Origin: Sulfuricella sp035530375
GTDB lineage: Bacteria > Pseudomonadota > Gammaproteobacteria > Burkholderiales > Sulfuricellaceae
DNA: 47,906 nucleotides
Assembly: GCA_035530375.1 (NCBI GenBank)
Contig: DATKUY010000059.1
Span: 1 to 47,906, forward strand
Direction of reading: 5' to 3'
The position numbers and the translations under genes are program-made. Positions 17,788-27,567 of the stretch are shown piece by piece (position 1 is the first letter of the stretch; each line of letters starts with the position of its first letter). The notes beneath the pieces are model-generated. The model saw nothing but the letters and a program-made list of their open reading frames with translations, did no database searches and had not been told where the DNA came from.

Positions 17788-18513
17788 TCAGATCGGCAGG
17801 AATACTGCGGTGGCTACACTCTGGATGACGCGGACAATGGAGCGGTTGGTTTTTTCTGCAATGATTCTGGCAATGGTATCCTGCTCCGCGATCAATTTGC
17901 CGAATTCGCGCTCGAAACTGAGGTTATGGTTTGTGCCGTCATTTTCATTACTGAGCAGGAATAGCACTCCCCGGCTGTCGCGCGCATTGCTCAGTTTCCA
18001 GACCGCAATCTCGACATTGCGCGCGCTGTTATAGAGCTTCTGCGGATCGATCTCGTCTAGAACATAAAATTCGGCCTTGTCGTTGTATGAAGCCATGATC
18101 ATGGTCGCCATCCCCGTGATAAAAGCCAGTACCCTGTCGCCCTGGTAGCTTTCCTGGAAAGCCAGGTTGAAGCACTCTACCCCGCGTTTGCCATTCAGCT
18201 CAGGGAAACGCCAGTCCTGTCCTGAGTCGAACGCCCGATAGATCGCGCTCTCCACGGAAGACTGCCCGGATTTCTTCCATTCGCGCGGGTTGCGCCGATA
18301 CAATTTCTCCATCAGCGTGCGCAGATAGCCGAAACTCTCCTGCTGATGAATTTCGGTCACCATATCGATATCGGTTTTGATCAGTGAGGAAATTTTCAGG
18401 CCGGGTGAGGCCGGGGGATGGCTCTTGCTTTCCGTTCTGGCTGGCATGGATGAAGCGCAGGACGAAAGGAACATGACCAGAAAAGCGAGGAGCAGAACAC
18501 TTCTTGCATTCAT
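17788..18513 (-). CDS. Putative lipoprotein of unknown function
   Basis: The 241-aa protein starts MNARSVLLLAFLVMFLSSC, a lipoprotein signal peptide with lipobox LSSC and the acylated cysteine at residue 19. The mature part has no domain I recognise; a hydrophobic helix (VLAFITGMATMIMASY) lies in its middle. The frame is open 23 codons further upstream, but ATG 18513 is chosen because the signal peptide starts there. It is transcribed in the same direction as the sulfotransferase-like gene, 55 bp upstream of it. Confidence 0.72.
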   Translation of the reverse strand: MNARSVLLLAFLVMFLSSCASSMPARTESKSHPPASPGLKISSLIKTDIDMVTEIHQQESFGYLRTLMEKLYRRNPREWKKSGQSSVESAIYRAFDSGQDWRFPELNGKRGVECFNLAFQESYQGDRVLAFITGMATMIMASYNDKAEFYVLDEIDPQKLYNSARNVEIAVWKLSNARDSRGVLFLLSNENDGTNHNLSFEREFGKLIAEQDTIARIIAEKTNRSIVRVIQSVATAVFLPI

Positions 18514-18627
18514 CCTGAGCGAGCGCCGTTTGAGAGTTGTCACAGTATAACGGCTTCCCCATCCAGCCACCAAGAAAGGCACGCAGAATTTCAGGGAATG
18601 ATCTTCGATCTTCCAGCCATGCCTTAT

Positions 18628-21087
18628 CTAAATTGTCAGCGCCTCGAATTCATGCTTCTCCACACCCTCATTGGCGCGCACAGCCCATGGGTCATTTTCT
18701 CCCTGTAGCGCGAACAGCAATCGCTGATACAACGCCTTGCGGCATGCCTCATCCATCACTTTGGACTTCACATATTCCAGGCCTACCCGCTGCACCCAAT
18801 GCACCGTCCGATCCAGGTAGCGCGCCTCTTCGCGATAAAGCTGGAGGAAGGCGCCGCTGTATTCCAGCACTTCCTCGGCCGTTTTTACCTTGGCGAAGAA
18901 TTGCGCCACCTCGGTCTTGATACCGCCGTTGCCGGCGACGTGGATTTCCCAGCCGGAATCGACGCCGATGATGCCGACATCCTTGATCGCCGCTTCGGCG
19001 CAGTTGCGCGGGCAGCCCGACACGGCGAGCTTGACCTTGTGCGGAGCCCACATCTTCCAGAAGGTTTTTTCCAGATCGATGCCCATCTGGGTCGAATTCT
19101 GCGTGCCGAAACGGCAGAATTCGCTGCCCACACAGGTTTTAACCGTACGCAGCGCCTTGCCGTAAGCATGGCCGGAAGGCATATCCAGATCGGCCCACAC
19201 CTGAGGCAAATCTTCTTTCTTGATGCCGAACAGGTCGATACGCTGTCCGCCGGTGACGCGGATCATCGGCACCTTGTATTTGTCGGCCACATCGGCGATG
19301 CGGCGCAGCTCGCCGGCGTTGGTCAGCCCGCCCCACATGCGCGGCACCACCGAGAAGGTGCCGTCCTTCTGGATGTTGGCATGAGCCCGTTCGTTGATGA
19401 AGCGCGATTGCGGGTCGTCAGCGGCCTCTTTCGGCCAGGTCGAGATCAGATAGTAGTTGAGTGCCGGCCGGCAGCTGGCGCAGCCGTTCGGTGTGCGCCA
19501 TTCCAGGAACTTCATGGTGTCAGGAATGGAAAGCAGCTTGTGCGCGCGGATCGCCGCGCGCACTTCCTCGTGGGTGTGCTCGGTACAGCCGCACATCGAC
19601 TTCGCGGCGGGCGCGGCAGAATAATCCCCGCCCAGCGTGGAAGCCAGAATCTGCTCCACCAAGCCGGTACACGAGCCGCATGAACCGGACGCCTTGGTGT
19701 GCTTGCGCACGTCATCGATGGTGAACAGCCCATTTTCCTTGATCGCCTTGACGATAGTGCCTTTGGTGATGCCGTTGCAGCCGCACACTTCCATCTCATC
19801 CGGCATGGCGGCAGCGTGTGTCTGGCCTTGGTGACCGCCGGTGCCGAGGTTGGCTTGGCCGAACATGAGATGGTCGCGGATCGCGCCGATACACCGGCCT
19901 TCCCGCAACAGCTGGAAATACCATGCGCCGTCCGCCGTATCGCCGTACAGCACCGCGCCTTCAAGCTTGTTGTCGCGGATCACCAACTTTTTGTAAACAC
20001 CGCCCACCGGGTCGGACAGCACGATTTCCTCGGCACCCTCAGCACCGCTGAAATCGCCTGCCGAAAACAGGTCGATGCCAGTCACCTTGAGCTTGGTCGA
20101 AACCGTCGAACCGACATAGCGGCCGTATCCCAGCAGGGCCAAGTGATTGGCGCACACCTTGGCCATTTCGAACAGCGGCGCCACCAAGCCGTAGGACACG
20201 CCGCGATGGGCGACGCATTCGCCCACGGCATAGATGCGCGGGTCGTAGGTTTGCATGGTGTCATTCACCACCACGCCGCGATTGCAGTGGATGCCGGCGG
20301 ATTCAGCCAGTGCCGCGTTGGGGCGGATGCCCACGGCCATCACCACCAAATCGGCGGGGATTTCGCTGCCATCCTTGAAACGCACAGCGGCAACGCGGTC
20401 GCGCGGCGTCCCTTTTTCATCTGGGGGAGGTGGAGTATTACTGCCGACCAGTTGCTCGGTTTGTTTTTGCAGCAGGAATTTGAGTCCATTCGCTTCCAGG
20501 CTGTGCTGCAACATGCGTGCCGCGGTCTGGTCAAGCTGGCGCTCCATCAGCCACGGAGCAAGATGCACCACGGTCACATCCATGCCGCGCAGCATCAGTC
20601 CGTTCGCCGCTTCCAGTCCGAGCAGGCCGCCCCCGATCACTACCGCATGTTTGTACCGGGCCGAGGCTTCCAGCATTGCATCGACGTCGCGAATGTCGCG
20701 GAAGCTGACCACGCCATGCAACTCGCCGCCGGGCACCGGCAACATCACCGGGTTAGAGCCGGTCGCCAGCAGCAGGCGGTCGTATTCCGCCACCGTGCCG
20801 TCTTCCGTTTCGACGGTGCGGCGCCTGCGGTCGATTTTCGAGATCGTCTTGCCGAGGTGGAGTGTGATGCCGTTCTGTTCATACCACTCCACATCGTTCA
20901 GCATGATGTCCTTGATGGTCTGCTCGCCTGCCAGCACCGGCGACAACATGATGCGGTTGTAATTGGCATGCGATTCGGCTCCGAACACCGTGATGTCGTA
21001 AAGATCCGGAGAGATTTTCAGCAACTCCTCAAGGGTTCTCACCCCGGCCATGCCGTTGCCGACCATTACCAGTTTCATTTTTTTCAT
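18628..21087 (-). CDS. nirB: Assimilatory nitrite reductase, large subunit
   Basis: The 819-aa enzyme reduces nitrite to ammonium with NAD(P)H. Order of domains: an N-terminal FAD/NAD(P)H oxidoreductase (VMVGNGMAG; VIGGGLLGLE), two BFD-like [2Fe-2S] segments (CGCNG...CGSC; CGCTEH...CASC), then the sulfite/nitrite reductase half. The siroheme-[4Fe-4S] ligands are the paired motifs CVGSEFC and CPRNC. Around residues 213-228 a short proline-rich insertion (SNTPPPPDEKGTPRDR) interrupts the usual loop. AGGAG precedes ATG 21087. It is the last gene of the nitrate operon, with its small subunit nirD placed upstream of nasA. Confidence 0.95.
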   Translation of the reverse strand: MKKMKLVMVGNGMAGVRTLEELLKISPDLYDITVFGAESHANYNRIMLSPVLAGEQTIKDIMLNDVEWYEQNGITLHLGKTISKIDRRRRTVETEDGTVAEYDRLLLATGSNPVMLPVPGGELHGVVSFRDIRDVDAMLEASARYKHAVVIGGGLLGLEAANGLMLRGMDVTVVHLAPWLMERQLDQTAARMLQHSLEANGLKFLLQKQTEQLVGSNTPPPPDEKGTPRDRVAAVRFKDGSEIPADLVVMAVGIRPNAALAESAGIHCNRGVVVNDTMQTYDPRIYAVGECVAHRGVSYGLVAPLFEMAKVCANHLALLGYGRYVGSTVSTKLKVTGIDLFSAGDFSGAEGAEEIVLSDPVGGVYKKLVIRDNKLEGAVLYGDTADGAWYFQLLREGRCIGAIRDHLMFGQANLGTGGHQGQTHAAAMPDEMEVCGCNGITKGTIVKAIKENGLFTIDDVRKHTKASGSCGSCTGLVEQILASTLGGDYSAAPAAKSMCGCTEHTHEEVRAAIRAHKLLSIPDTMKFLEWRTPNGCASCRPALNYYLISTWPKEAADDPQSRFINERAHANIQKDGTFSVVPRMWGGLTNAGELRRIADVADKYKVPMIRVTGGQRIDLFGIKKEDLPQVWADLDMPSGHAYGKALRTVKTCVGSEFCRFGTQNSTQMGIDLEKTFWKMWAPHKVKLAVSGCPRNCAEAAIKDVGIIGVDSGWEIHVAGNGGIKTEVAQFFAKVKTAEEVLEYSGAFLQLYREEARYLDRTVHWVQRVGLEYVKSKVMDEACRKALYQRLLFALQGENDPWAVRANEGVEKHEFEALTI

Positions 21088-21143
21088 GATTTAGCTCCTA
21101 AAAACCATAACCGCCGAGTCCCAGAGACATCGGGAAAGACAAA

Positions 21144-23855
21144 CTAAATACCCAGTGACGCTGAGTCTCTGTGGTGAATAAACATCCGTTTGATCTCCGG
21201 AACGCACGAACCGCACTGCGTGCCGCATTTGAGTTTTTCCTGTAGCCCTATGAAGTCTGTAGTAGCCGTCAGCGCCCCATGGATTTCGTTCTCCGCCACG
21301 TTCAGGCAGTTGCAGACGATGCGTCCGCGTTGCGCAACGCTGGACGGCGGCGCGACCAGCGGCGCCAGCAGCCAGGCACGCACTGCCTCGGCGGCCAGTC
21401 CTTTCGCCATGCCGTCCTTCAGCCATTCGTGGGCGGCAATTTCGCCTGACAGGCGCGCCGCCACCACTTCCCCATCACGCACCAGTATCCGTTTGGAAAT
21501 GCCGCGACGGGCATCGTGGTAGGCCATGGCCGACATGTCGTCATCCATGTCCAGCAGCCGATCCAGTTCTGCCAGCCATGTGTCGTCTACCGGTTTTTCA
21601 GCGGCGACACGCAGGACCATGACCGGCTCATCCTGTCCGACCAGCCCCGCGCTGGCATAAGGGAATCGTGCTAGCAACGGTTGCACCTTGAGTAAGTGTT
21701 GTAGTGCATTGTTCTTGCGTAGAACCACCATTTGCCAGGGCAAATCTATCTTTTCTACCTGCACTGCCGCGAGTTTCAGCTCCGGCTGCATGGAAACCGG
21801 ATCCGTTGCCGCCATCGTCAGCGCATTGCAGCCGGAGCCACTTAAAAAGTTTCCACCCCAGTGCATGGGCATGAAAGTCTGCGCAGTTTGCAGTTCAGCC
21901 GAGGCTCGCACCTTGATCACGATTTCGTCGCGGCGGCTCTTGACTCTGACAAAACTGCCGTCCACCAGCCCGCGCCGCTGCATGTCGGCCTGGCTCATGT
22001 CGAGGAACGGTTCTTCGGCATGCCCGTACAGTTTCGCCACCGTGCCGGTGCGGCTCATGCCGTGCCACTGGTCGCGCAGCCTTCCGGTAATCAGGTGCAA
22101 TGGGTATTTGGCGTCCGCTTCCTCAGCCGGCACGCGATAGGCGACGGTGGCGAAGCGGGCGCGCCCGCTGGCCGTGGAGAAACAGCCATCACGGTAAAGC
22201 CGCACCGTTCCGGTGGCTGCACCCTGCGGCAGAGGCCACTGTTGCGGGCCTTGCTCCTCTAGCATGGCGTAGGACAGGCCTGTGATGTCGAGATCGCGCC
22301 CGCGTGTGGTCTCGCGGTGCTCGTTGAAGATTTGCTCTACCCCGGAATAGGGGAACAGATATTCCGTATCGGGATTTTCCAGCCGATCACCCAGGCGCCG
22401 CGCGAAATCCACTGCGATCTCCCAGTCCGGGCGCGCTTCTCCAGCCGGCTCGACGGCAGAACGAACCCTGCTGATACGCCGCTCCGAATTGGTCATGGTT
22501 CCTTCTTTTTCCGGCCAGGTTGCGGCAGGCAAAAGAACATCGGCGTAAGGTGCGGTTTCAGTATTGCAGTATGCTTCCTGCAGCACTACCAGATCCGCCG
22601 TTTCGAGTGCGCGGCGCATCAGGCTCTGGTTCGGCATGGACTGCGCCGGGTTGGTGCAGGCTATCCACAGCGCCTTGATTTCGCCCCGCGCCGCAGCTTC
22701 GAACATCTCCACCGCAGTCTTGCCAGGCGTGGCGGGAACCGTGTCCACTCCCCATAGCCGCGCCACTTCGGCGCAGTGCTCGGGATCGTTCAAGTCGCGG
22801 TGGGCGGAAAGCAGAGTGGCCATGCCGCCCACCTCGCGCCCGCCCATGGCATTGGCCTGGCCGGTGAGGGAGAACGGTCCGGTGCCGGGTCGGCCGATTT
22901 GTCCGCTGGCCAGATGCAGATTGATCAGGGCGGCGTTCTTGTCGGTGCCGTGTATGGACTGGTTCAGCCCCTGACAGTACAGCGACAGCGTCGCGCCCGA
23001 CATGCCGAACCATTTCGCCGCCTGCACGATATCCTGTTCGCTCACACCGCAAATCATGGCGACCGATTTCGGTGTGTATTCGCGCACCGCTTCCTTGATC
23101 GCGTCGAACCCTTCCGTCATGGCGCCGATGTAGGCCATGTCGCACAACCCTTCCCACATCAACACATGGAGCATGCCGTTGAACAATGCGACATCGGCGC
23201 CGGGCTGGATAGCCAGGTGCAGGTCGGCGCCCGCTGCCGTGTCGGTGCGGCGCGGGTCCACCACGATCAATTTCAAACCGGGATTGGCCGCGCGTGCCGC
23301 CTCGATGCGCCGGAATACGATGGGATGGGCATAGGCGGTGTTCGACCCGGCGATGAAAATGCAACTGGCCTGCTCGATATCATCGTAACAGCACGGCGGC
23401 CCGTCCGCACCGAATGCCGCCTTGTAGGCCGACACCGCCGAGGACATGCACAGGCGCGAGTTGGAATCCAGGTTGTTGGTGCCGATCAACCCTTTGACCA
23501 GCTTGTTGAAGACGTAATAGTCCTCGGTCAGAAGCTGACCGGAAATATAGAAGCCGACGCTATCCGGCCCGTGCTCGCGGATAATTTCGGCAAACCGGTC
23601 TGCGACATGATCCATAGACTCGTCCCAGCTTGCCCTGTGCCTGCGTTCGTTCCTCGCGTGGCGCAGTTCCGGGAACAGCGCACGGGTTTCGTGCCCGGTG
23701 GTCAGATGCAGGCTCACTCCCTTGGTGCATAGCCGCCCATGGTTGGCGGGGTGTTCCGGGTCGCCGCGCACGCCGGTGACTTGAGCGCCGTCGCTCTCGA
23801 CGATCACGCCGCAGCCTACGCCGCAATAGCAGCAGATGGATTTGGTTTCAGTCAT
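21144..23855 (-). CDS. nasA: Assimilatory nitrate reductase, catalytic subunit
   Basis: The 903-aa molybdoprotein reduces nitrate to nitrite in the cytoplasm. It has an N-terminal [4Fe-4S] motif C8-x2-C11-x3-C15...C43, the Mo-bis-MGD superfamily body, and a C-terminal BFD-like [2Fe-2S] domain (VCNCLNVAENEI, CGTQCGSC) that takes electrons from the reductase partner. The frame is open 15 codons further upstream, but ATG 23855 follows GGAG closely and gives the usual N-terminus. No separate nasC-type flavoprotein is visible, so the electron donor is unknown. It lies between nirD and nirB. Confidence 0.95.
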   Translation of the reverse strand: MTETKSICCYCGVGCGVIVESDGAQVTGVRGDPEHPANHGRLCTKGVSLHLTTGHETRALFPELRHARNERRHRASWDESMDHVADRFAEIIREHGPDSVGFYISGQLLTEDYYVFNKLVKGLIGTNNLDSNSRLCMSSAVSAYKAAFGADGPPCCYDDIEQASCIFIAGSNTAYAHPIVFRRIEAARAANPGLKLIVVDPRRTDTAAGADLHLAIQPGADVALFNGMLHVLMWEGLCDMAYIGAMTEGFDAIKEAVREYTPKSVAMICGVSEQDIVQAAKWFGMSGATLSLYCQGLNQSIHGTDKNAALINLHLASGQIGRPGTGPFSLTGQANAMGGREVGGMATLLSAHRDLNDPEHCAEVARLWGVDTVPATPGKTAVEMFEAAARGEIKALWIACTNPAQSMPNQSLMRRALETADLVVLQEAYCNTETAPYADVLLPAATWPEKEGTMTNSERRISRVRSAVEPAGEARPDWEIAVDFARRLGDRLENPDTEYLFPYSGVEQIFNEHRETTRGRDLDITGLSYAMLEEQGPQQWPLPQGAATGTVRLYRDGCFSTASGRARFATVAYRVPAEEADAKYPLHLITGRLRDQWHGMSRTGTVAKLYGHAEEPFLDMSQADMQRRGLVDGSFVRVKSRRDEIVIKVRASAELQTAQTFMPMHWGGNFLSGSGCNALTMAATDPVSMQPELKLAAVQVEKIDLPWQMVVLRKNNALQHLLKVQPLLARFPYASAGLVGQDEPVMVLRVAAEKPVDDTWLAELDRLLDMDDDMSAMAYHDARRGISKRILVRDGEVVAARLSGEIAAHEWLKDGMAKGLAAEAVRAWLLAPLVAPPSSVAQRGRIVCNCLNVAENEIHGALTATTDFIGLQEKLKCGTQCGSCVPEIKRMFIHHRDSASLGI

Positions 23856-23912
23856 TTCAACTCCATTTTTCCACCGGTGATGGGATGCAGTGCCCCGCAA
23901 CCTGCATCGCGG

Positions 23913-24221
23913 TTAAACCTGAATAAAAACCACACCGGCCTCGACCTTCGTCGGAAAAGTCAGTGTTCCTCCCTCGTCCGGCGCCAGCGCTCTGCCTTCC
24001 TGCAAGGCAATGTTCCAGCCGTGCATCGGACAGGTCACGTGTTTTCCACAGACGATGCCCTGCGATAGGTGGCCACCTTTGTGCGGGCAACGGTCTTCGA
24101 GCGCAAACACTTCGTCTCCGCCGGTACGGAACACGGCGATGCGGCCATGCTTGCTTTCGACCACGCGCGAACCCAGTTGCGGAATTTCATTTAGTGCACA
24201 GATTTTTAGCCAGTCAGTCAT
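23913..24221 (-). CDS. nirD: Nitrite reductase (NADH), small Rieske-type subunit
   Basis: The 102-aa protein is a single Rieske-fold domain with C45-P-H47 and C64-x2-H67, so the [2Fe-2S] ligands are intact. Many assimilatory NirD proteins lack these ligands, and this one keeps them. ATG 24221 is chosen over ATG 24233 because GGAG lies six bases before it. It sits between the transporter ATPase gene and nasA instead of beside nirB. Confidence 0.9.
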   Translation of the reverse strand: MTDWLKICALNEIPQLGSRVVESKHGRIAVFRTGGDEVFALEDRCPHKGGHLSQGIVCGKHVTCPMHGWNIALQEGRALAPDEGGTLTFPTKVEAGVVFIQV

Positions 24222-24235
24222 ACGTGTCTCCATTT

Positions 24236-25027
24236 TCAGGCTGCCGGGCGCAGTTGGCGCCGATACAGGAAGTCCAGCACCTCTGCGCGCAGCTCGTGAT
24301 AGCGCTTGTCATTGGCCATTTCCAGCCGGTCGCGCGGACGCGGCAGATCCACGGCGAGGATTTCCCCCACGGTCGCCGCCGGGCCGTTGGTCATCATCAC
24401 GATGCGGTCGGACAGCAGCACCGCCTCGTCCACATCGTGGGTAATCATGATGACGGTGTTCCCCAGCTTGGCCTGGATATCCATCACCGAATCCTGAAGA
24501 TGGGCACGAGTGAGCGCATCCAGGGCACCGAAGGGCTCGTCCATCAGCAGCACCTTGGGTTCCATGGCCAAGGCGCGGGCGATGCCGACACGCTGTTTCA
24601 TGCCGCCGGAGATTTCTCCCGGACGTTTTTCCAGGGCATGCGACATGTGTACCAGTTCCAGGTTGTGGCGCGTCCAGTCGTCGCGTTCCTTCTTGCTCTT
24701 CGATACAGAGAAAACCTTGTCGACGCCGAGGCGCACGTTTTCGTACACCGTCAGCCAGGGCAGCAGCGAATGGTTCTGGAACACCACCGCGCGATCCGGG
24801 CCGGGATCGCTGACTTCGCGGCCATCCAGCAGGATCACCCCTTCGCGGGTCTTCAGCAGACCGGCCACGATGTTCAGCACCGTGGACTTGCCGCAGCCGG
24901 AGTGCCCGATCAGGGAAATGAACTCGCCCTTGTCGATTTCCAGGTTGATGTTATCGAGGGCGCGGAAATTCCCGCTTTGCGTTTTGAAGGTCATGCCCAC
25001 ATGTTCCAGCGTCAGGTAACTGCTCAT
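24236..25027 (-). CDS. nrtD: Nitrate ABC transporter, ATP-binding protein
   Basis: The 263-aa ATPase has Walker A GHSGCGKST (41-49), the signature SGGMKQR, Walker B VLLMDEPF and the H-loop ITHDVDEA. It belongs to the NrtD/SsuB/TauB group. Its assignment to nitrate rests on position between nrtB and nirD. Only one ATPase gene is present, so it probably forms a homodimer, unlike the cyanobacterial NrtC/NrtD pair. ATG 25027 follows GGGAGAA. Confidence 0.92.
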   Translation of the reverse strand: MSSYLTLEHVGMTFKTQSGNFRALDNINLEIDKGEFISLIGHSGCGKSTVLNIVAGLLKTREGVILLDGREVSDPGPDRAVVFQNHSLLPWLTVYENVRLGVDKVFSVSKSKKERDDWTRHNLELVHMSHALEKRPGEISGGMKQRVGIARALAMEPKVLLMDEPFGALDALTRAHLQDSVMDIQAKLGNTVIMITHDVDEAVLLSDRIVMMTNGPAATVGEILAVDLPRPRDRLEMANDKRYHELRAEVLDFLYRRQLRPAA

Positions 25028-25040
25028 GTCGTTCTCCCGG

Positions 25041-25979
25041 TTATTGACGGTTGTAATCGAAATAGCGCTGGATCAGGTTCATGCCGGATTCGAGGACGAT
25101 GCCGACCACACCGATGATGCCGATCGCCACGATGATGCTGGGCATGTTCAGGTTGTTCCATTCGTCCCAGACGTAGAAGCCGATGCCGATGCCGCCGGTG
25201 AGCATTTCCGCCGCCACGATCACCATCCAGGCGATGTTCAGCGACAGGCGCATCCCGGTGAGGACATGGGGCAGCGTCGCCGGCAGCAGTATTTTGCGCG
25301 TCACCTCGAACCGCCCCAGACGCAGTACCGCCGCGACGTTCATGTAATCCCTGGGGATCGCCTTCACCCCGGCGGCGGTATTGACGATCATCGGCCAGAT
25401 GCTGGTGATGAAGATCACGAAGATGGCGGATGGATTGACCGCCTTGAACAGCAGCAGACCGATCGGCAGCCAGGCCAGCGGGCTGACCGGGCGCAGGATC
25501 TGGATCAGAGGCTGCCAGGCGCGACTGAAACTCTCGCTCGACCCCATGATGAAGCCGACCGGAATGCCGACCAGCGCCGCCAGCGCAAAGCCGGCCATGA
25601 CCCGCCCCAGCGAGTAGGACACCTGCCAGCCGATACCCATGTCGTTAGGGCCGTTCTCATAGAACGGATGAGCCAATACTTCCCTGGCCCTGTCCCAGGT
25701 TTCCGCCGGCGATGGGATTTCATGCGCCACATGCGAATGCACGAAGGCCCAAAGCACCCCCACCAGCAGGAAGGTCAGCGACGGCAGCAGGATATTCTTC
25801 AACATCGCCGCGCCCTTTTCGCGCCATGCACCTTTCTTTGCCCCTTCTTCTGGCGCGATCGCCACGGATGCCGCTGGCTGGCACGGTGGCGCCTCGACTC
25901 CCTGTTTGACGTGCTTCACTTCGCTCTGCCCATTTTCCGCTTCGCCGACTATTTCCAGCCTGATAACATTGGCATTCAT
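25041..25979 (-). CDS. nrtB: Nitrate ABC transporter, permease
   Basis: The 312-aa inner-membrane protein has about 60 hydrophilic residues at its N-terminus, then about six membrane helices. The EAA-type loop reads ...AAVLRLGRFEVTRKILLPATLPHVLTG..., which contacts the ATPase. It is the BPD-type permease of the NrtB/SsuC/TauC group. It is 13 bp upstream of nrtD and downstream of nrtA in the same operon. GGAG lies upstream of ATG 25979. Confidence 0.92.
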   Translation of the reverse strand: MNANVIRLEIVGEAENGQSEVKHVKQGVEAPPCQPAASVAIAPEEGAKKGAWREKGAAMLKNILLPSLTFLLVGVLWAFVHSHVAHEIPSPAETWDRAREVLAHPFYENGPNDMGIGWQVSYSLGRVMAGFALAALVGIPVGFIMGSSESFSRAWQPLIQILRPVSPLAWLPIGLLLFKAVNPSAIFVIFITSIWPMIVNTAAGVKAIPRDYMNVAAVLRLGRFEVTRKILLPATLPHVLTGMRLSLNIAWMVIVAAEMLTGGIGIGFYVWDEWNNLNMPSIIVAIGIIGVVGIVLESGMNLIQRYFDYNRQ

Positions 25980-26034
25980 CGCTGTTCTCCTTGGCTTCGC
26001 AACGCCCGCTCAGAGCACTGCGAAGCTTCCTGTC

Positions 26035-27435
26035 CTAGTGGTTGAGTTTCGCCAGCGCATCCAGCGACACCTTCATGCCATGCACCTTGAATCCCTTGAG
26101 GTAGGCAACCAGCTTGTCCGGATCGAAGGCCATGCCGTCGAAGAACATGTCCGGCCCCATCGGGATCGGCTTGCTGGCCTTGTCCAGAGTCCACGGCCCC
26201 TTATGTAATCCCTCTTTCTTGTAGTCCACGGTGGGATAGGCCACACCCAATTCCTTGGCAGCAGCACGATAGAGGTCGGTGCGAAAAACTGCAGCGGCGG
26301 TCTTTTTGATATCCAGCGCATTCTCGATCTGCCCCCAACGCAACATCTGCGTGATGTACCAGGCGGCCTGAGACTGCCAGGGGAAGTTCGCGGCGTAGCG
26401 GTGGAACACGTTGAAATCCGGCATGGCGGTGGGAGCCTGTCCTTTCGCATACTGGAAATGCCCGGCCATCGACATCCTGACCACCTCTTCCGGCGCGTTG
26501 ACGTAGGATTTATGGGAGATGATCTTCACTACTTCGAGACGGTTCTCAGGCTTGTCCGCCCACATCGACGCCTCGATCAGCGCCTTGATTGCCGCCTTGT
26601 GGGTGTTGGGATGCTTGTCGGCCCATTCCTGGTTGACGCCGAACACCTTCTCCAACTTGTTATTCCAGATTTCATAGTTGGTAATGATGGTGCGCCCGAT
26701 GCCCATCTCCACCGCACGCTCGTTCCACGGTTCGCCGACGCAGTAGCCGACGATGTTCCTGGCGTTCAGGTTGGCCACCATCTGCGGCGGCGGAATAACG
26801 ATCAGGCGCACGTCGTTGTCCGGGTCGATGCCGGCAGACGCCATCCAGTAGCGGATCTCGTAATTGTGGGTGGAAACCGGGAACACCATGGCGAAGGTCA
26901 TGGGCGGCTTGCCAGCCGCCTTGTCGGCATCGATCAGCTTCTTCAGCGCACGCGCGCTGGTGGGCTTCTGCTTCATCGCCTCCGGATCGATCTGCTCCAT
27001 GCGCTCGTACAGCTCGTTGGAAACGGTGATGGCATTGCCGTTGAGATCCATGCTGAAGCCCGTCACCGTCGGCTTGGTGGTGGCGCCCACGCCCAGCGTG
27101 GCGGCAATCGGCATCCCGGCCAGCATGTGTGCGCCGTCCAATGCGCCGATAGAGACCTTGTCGCGAATGTTGGCCCATGAAGCCTCCTTGGAAACCGTGA
27201 CATCCAGACCGTATTTCTTGAAGAATCCCTTCTCCGCCGCCACCACGATCGGGGCGCAATCGGTCAAGGGAATGATGCCGAAAGTCAGCTTGGTTTTTTC
27301 CAGTCCCTCGCTGCCCGCAGCCCAGGCGCCGTTGCGAATGGCCGGATCGACCATCGACATCAATGCCCCGCTTCCCAGCAATACCGCACCCTTTTTCATG
27401 AAATTTCTCCGGCTGTTTATGAACTCTTCACACAT
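26035..27435 (-). CDS. nrtA: Nitrate ABC transporter, substrate-binding protein with Tat signal
   Basis: The 466-aa protein belongs to the NrtA/NasF family that binds nitrate (and often nitrite) in the periplasm. Its N-terminus SRRNFMKKGAVLLGSGAL is a twin-arginine signal (R9-R10), so it is probably exported folded. The frame is open 31 codons further upstream, but ATG 27435 follows GAGGAG and avoids reading through the leader terminator. NasS sensors are close relatives of NrtA; the export signal argues that this one is the transporter subunit. It is the first gene of the operon. Confidence 0.93.
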   Translation of the reverse strand: MCEEFINSRRNFMKKGAVLLGSGALMSMVDPAIRNGAWAAGSEGLEKTKLTFGIIPLTDCAPIVVAAEKGFFKKYGLDVTVSKEASWANIRDKVSIGALDGAHMLAGMPIAATLGVGATTKPTVTGFSMDLNGNAITVSNELYERMEQIDPEAMKQKPTSARALKKLIDADKAAGKPPMTFAMVFPVSTHNYEIRYWMASAGIDPDNDVRLIVIPPPQMVANLNARNIVGYCVGEPWNERAVEMGIGRTIITNYEIWNNKLEKVFGVNQEWADKHPNTHKAAIKALIEASMWADKPENRLEVVKIISHKSYVNAPEEVVRMSMAGHFQYAKGQAPTAMPDFNVFHRYAANFPWQSQAAWYITQMLRWGQIENALDIKKTAAAVFRTDLYRAAAKELGVAYPTVDYKKEGLHKGPWTLDKASKPIPMGPDMFFDGMAFDPDKLVAYLKGFKVHGMKVSLDALAKLNH

Positions 27436-27460
27436 GGCACACTCCTCGACAAAAAAACAC

Positions 27461-27511
27461 AAAAAAAAGGCGTCACATTCGCAAGAGAAATTACTCCCGC
27501 GAATGGACGCC
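27461..27511 (-). terminator. Leader terminator (attenuator) before nrtA
   Basis: On the minus strand GGCGTC plus CATTCGC pairs with GCGAATG plus GACGCC (13 bp in all, one unpaired base), with a 16-nt loop, followed by eight T. It ends only 26 bp before the nrtA start codon, so transcripts would stop there unless antitermination occurs. Confidence 0.92.
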
Positions 27512-27567
27512 GTTGTCCTGATACGCAAACCGTCCTGGCTTGCACTTCCTTAATTCATGATCCTCGA

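Noticed and set aside
19699..21147. 482-codon frame antisense to nirB
   Set aside because: Complete overlap with the intact nitrite reductase gene and no recognisable protein.
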